Source: Eulemur rufifrons
Lineage: Eukaryota > Chordata > Mammalia > Primates > Lemuridae
Assembly (NCBI RefSeq): GCF_041146395.1
Contig: NC_090989.1
Coordinates: 218,086,843-218,150,842 of the forward strand
Length of the DNA: 64,000 nt
Direction: 5' to 3'
Both the position numbers and the translations under genes were made by a program. Below, in pieces: positions 1 to 64,000 of the stretch. The notes under the pieces were generated by a model. The model was not told the origin of the DNA, searched no databases, and saw nothing but the letters and a program-made list of their open reading frames with translations. Each line of letters opens with the position of its first letter. Position 1 is the first letter of the stretch.

Positions 1-130
1 ATCCCAGACCTTTCCTTTCAGGTCCCGGCCATTGCCTCTGCCCTGCTGTGTCCTCATTGTTTCTGTATCTGGCATCTATTTTTCATTATTTTCATTATTT
101 GCTGTTCACGTGCATGTTCGTGTTTTGCAG
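1..130 (+). other. 3' end of an intron
   Basis: Intronic sequence before the first visible exon, with a T-rich tract ending in 'tgttttgcag' at 121-130. The in-frame ATG at 32 is not taken as a start because the exon aligns to an internal part of TRPM6 from the acceptor onward. Confidence 0.85.

Positions 131-64000
<63,870 letters not shown>

Overview
This window is vertebrate nuclear DNA carrying the middle of one large gene on the + strand: TRPM6, the epithelial magnesium channel with a C-terminal alpha-kinase (a 'chanzyme'). No bacterial, phage, CRISPR or RNA gene was recognised. Twenty-two coding exons can be placed, every intron has GT-AG ends and compatible phases, and together they give an uninterrupted reading frame of 1160 codons. 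These correspond to about human residues 111-1270. The offset of 110 is supported because it places the selectivity-filter glutamates at 1024 and 1029, the pore proline at 1017 and the N-terminal serine at 141, as in the human literature. The start codon and first exons lie upstream of the window. The rest of the last exon and the kinase domain lie downstream.

Organism: a primate is certain from abundant dimeric Alu elements with poly(A) tails and target-site duplications. At least eight of them share a diagnostic variant: 'cctagcactctggg' at the head, an extra 'gaaagaaattatatggacaactaaaa(ta)n' block in the middle, and 'gctgacgccacggcactcactctagc' in the right arm. I recognise this as the strepsirrhine (lemur/loris) Alu type, so a lemur-like primate is the best inference. 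Two L1 3' ends with the same unusual G-rich UTR fit this.

Layout: 131-16563 holds seven exons of the N-terminal TRPM homology region. 20251-38993 holds eight exons of the remaining cytosolic domain up to the start of S1. 42106-46724 holds the S1-S6 membrane domain and pore. 51007-55521 holds the TRP helix and connecting helices. 63727-64000 begins the coiled coil. The introns, about 60 kb, are filled with Alu, L1, L2, MIR, MER5-like and MER2-like DNA transposon copies, one MaLR-type LTR and several microsatellites.

I found no new gene system. The observations most worth checking are: an exon whose weak donor, if unused, extends the S1 frame to a stop followed by two AATAAA hexamers (a possible short isoform); a lineage-specific NKT glycosylation sequon beside the pore filter; an 11-codon in-frame alternative acceptor; four strong inverted repeats or palindromes in introns; and inverted pairs of young Alus around exons.
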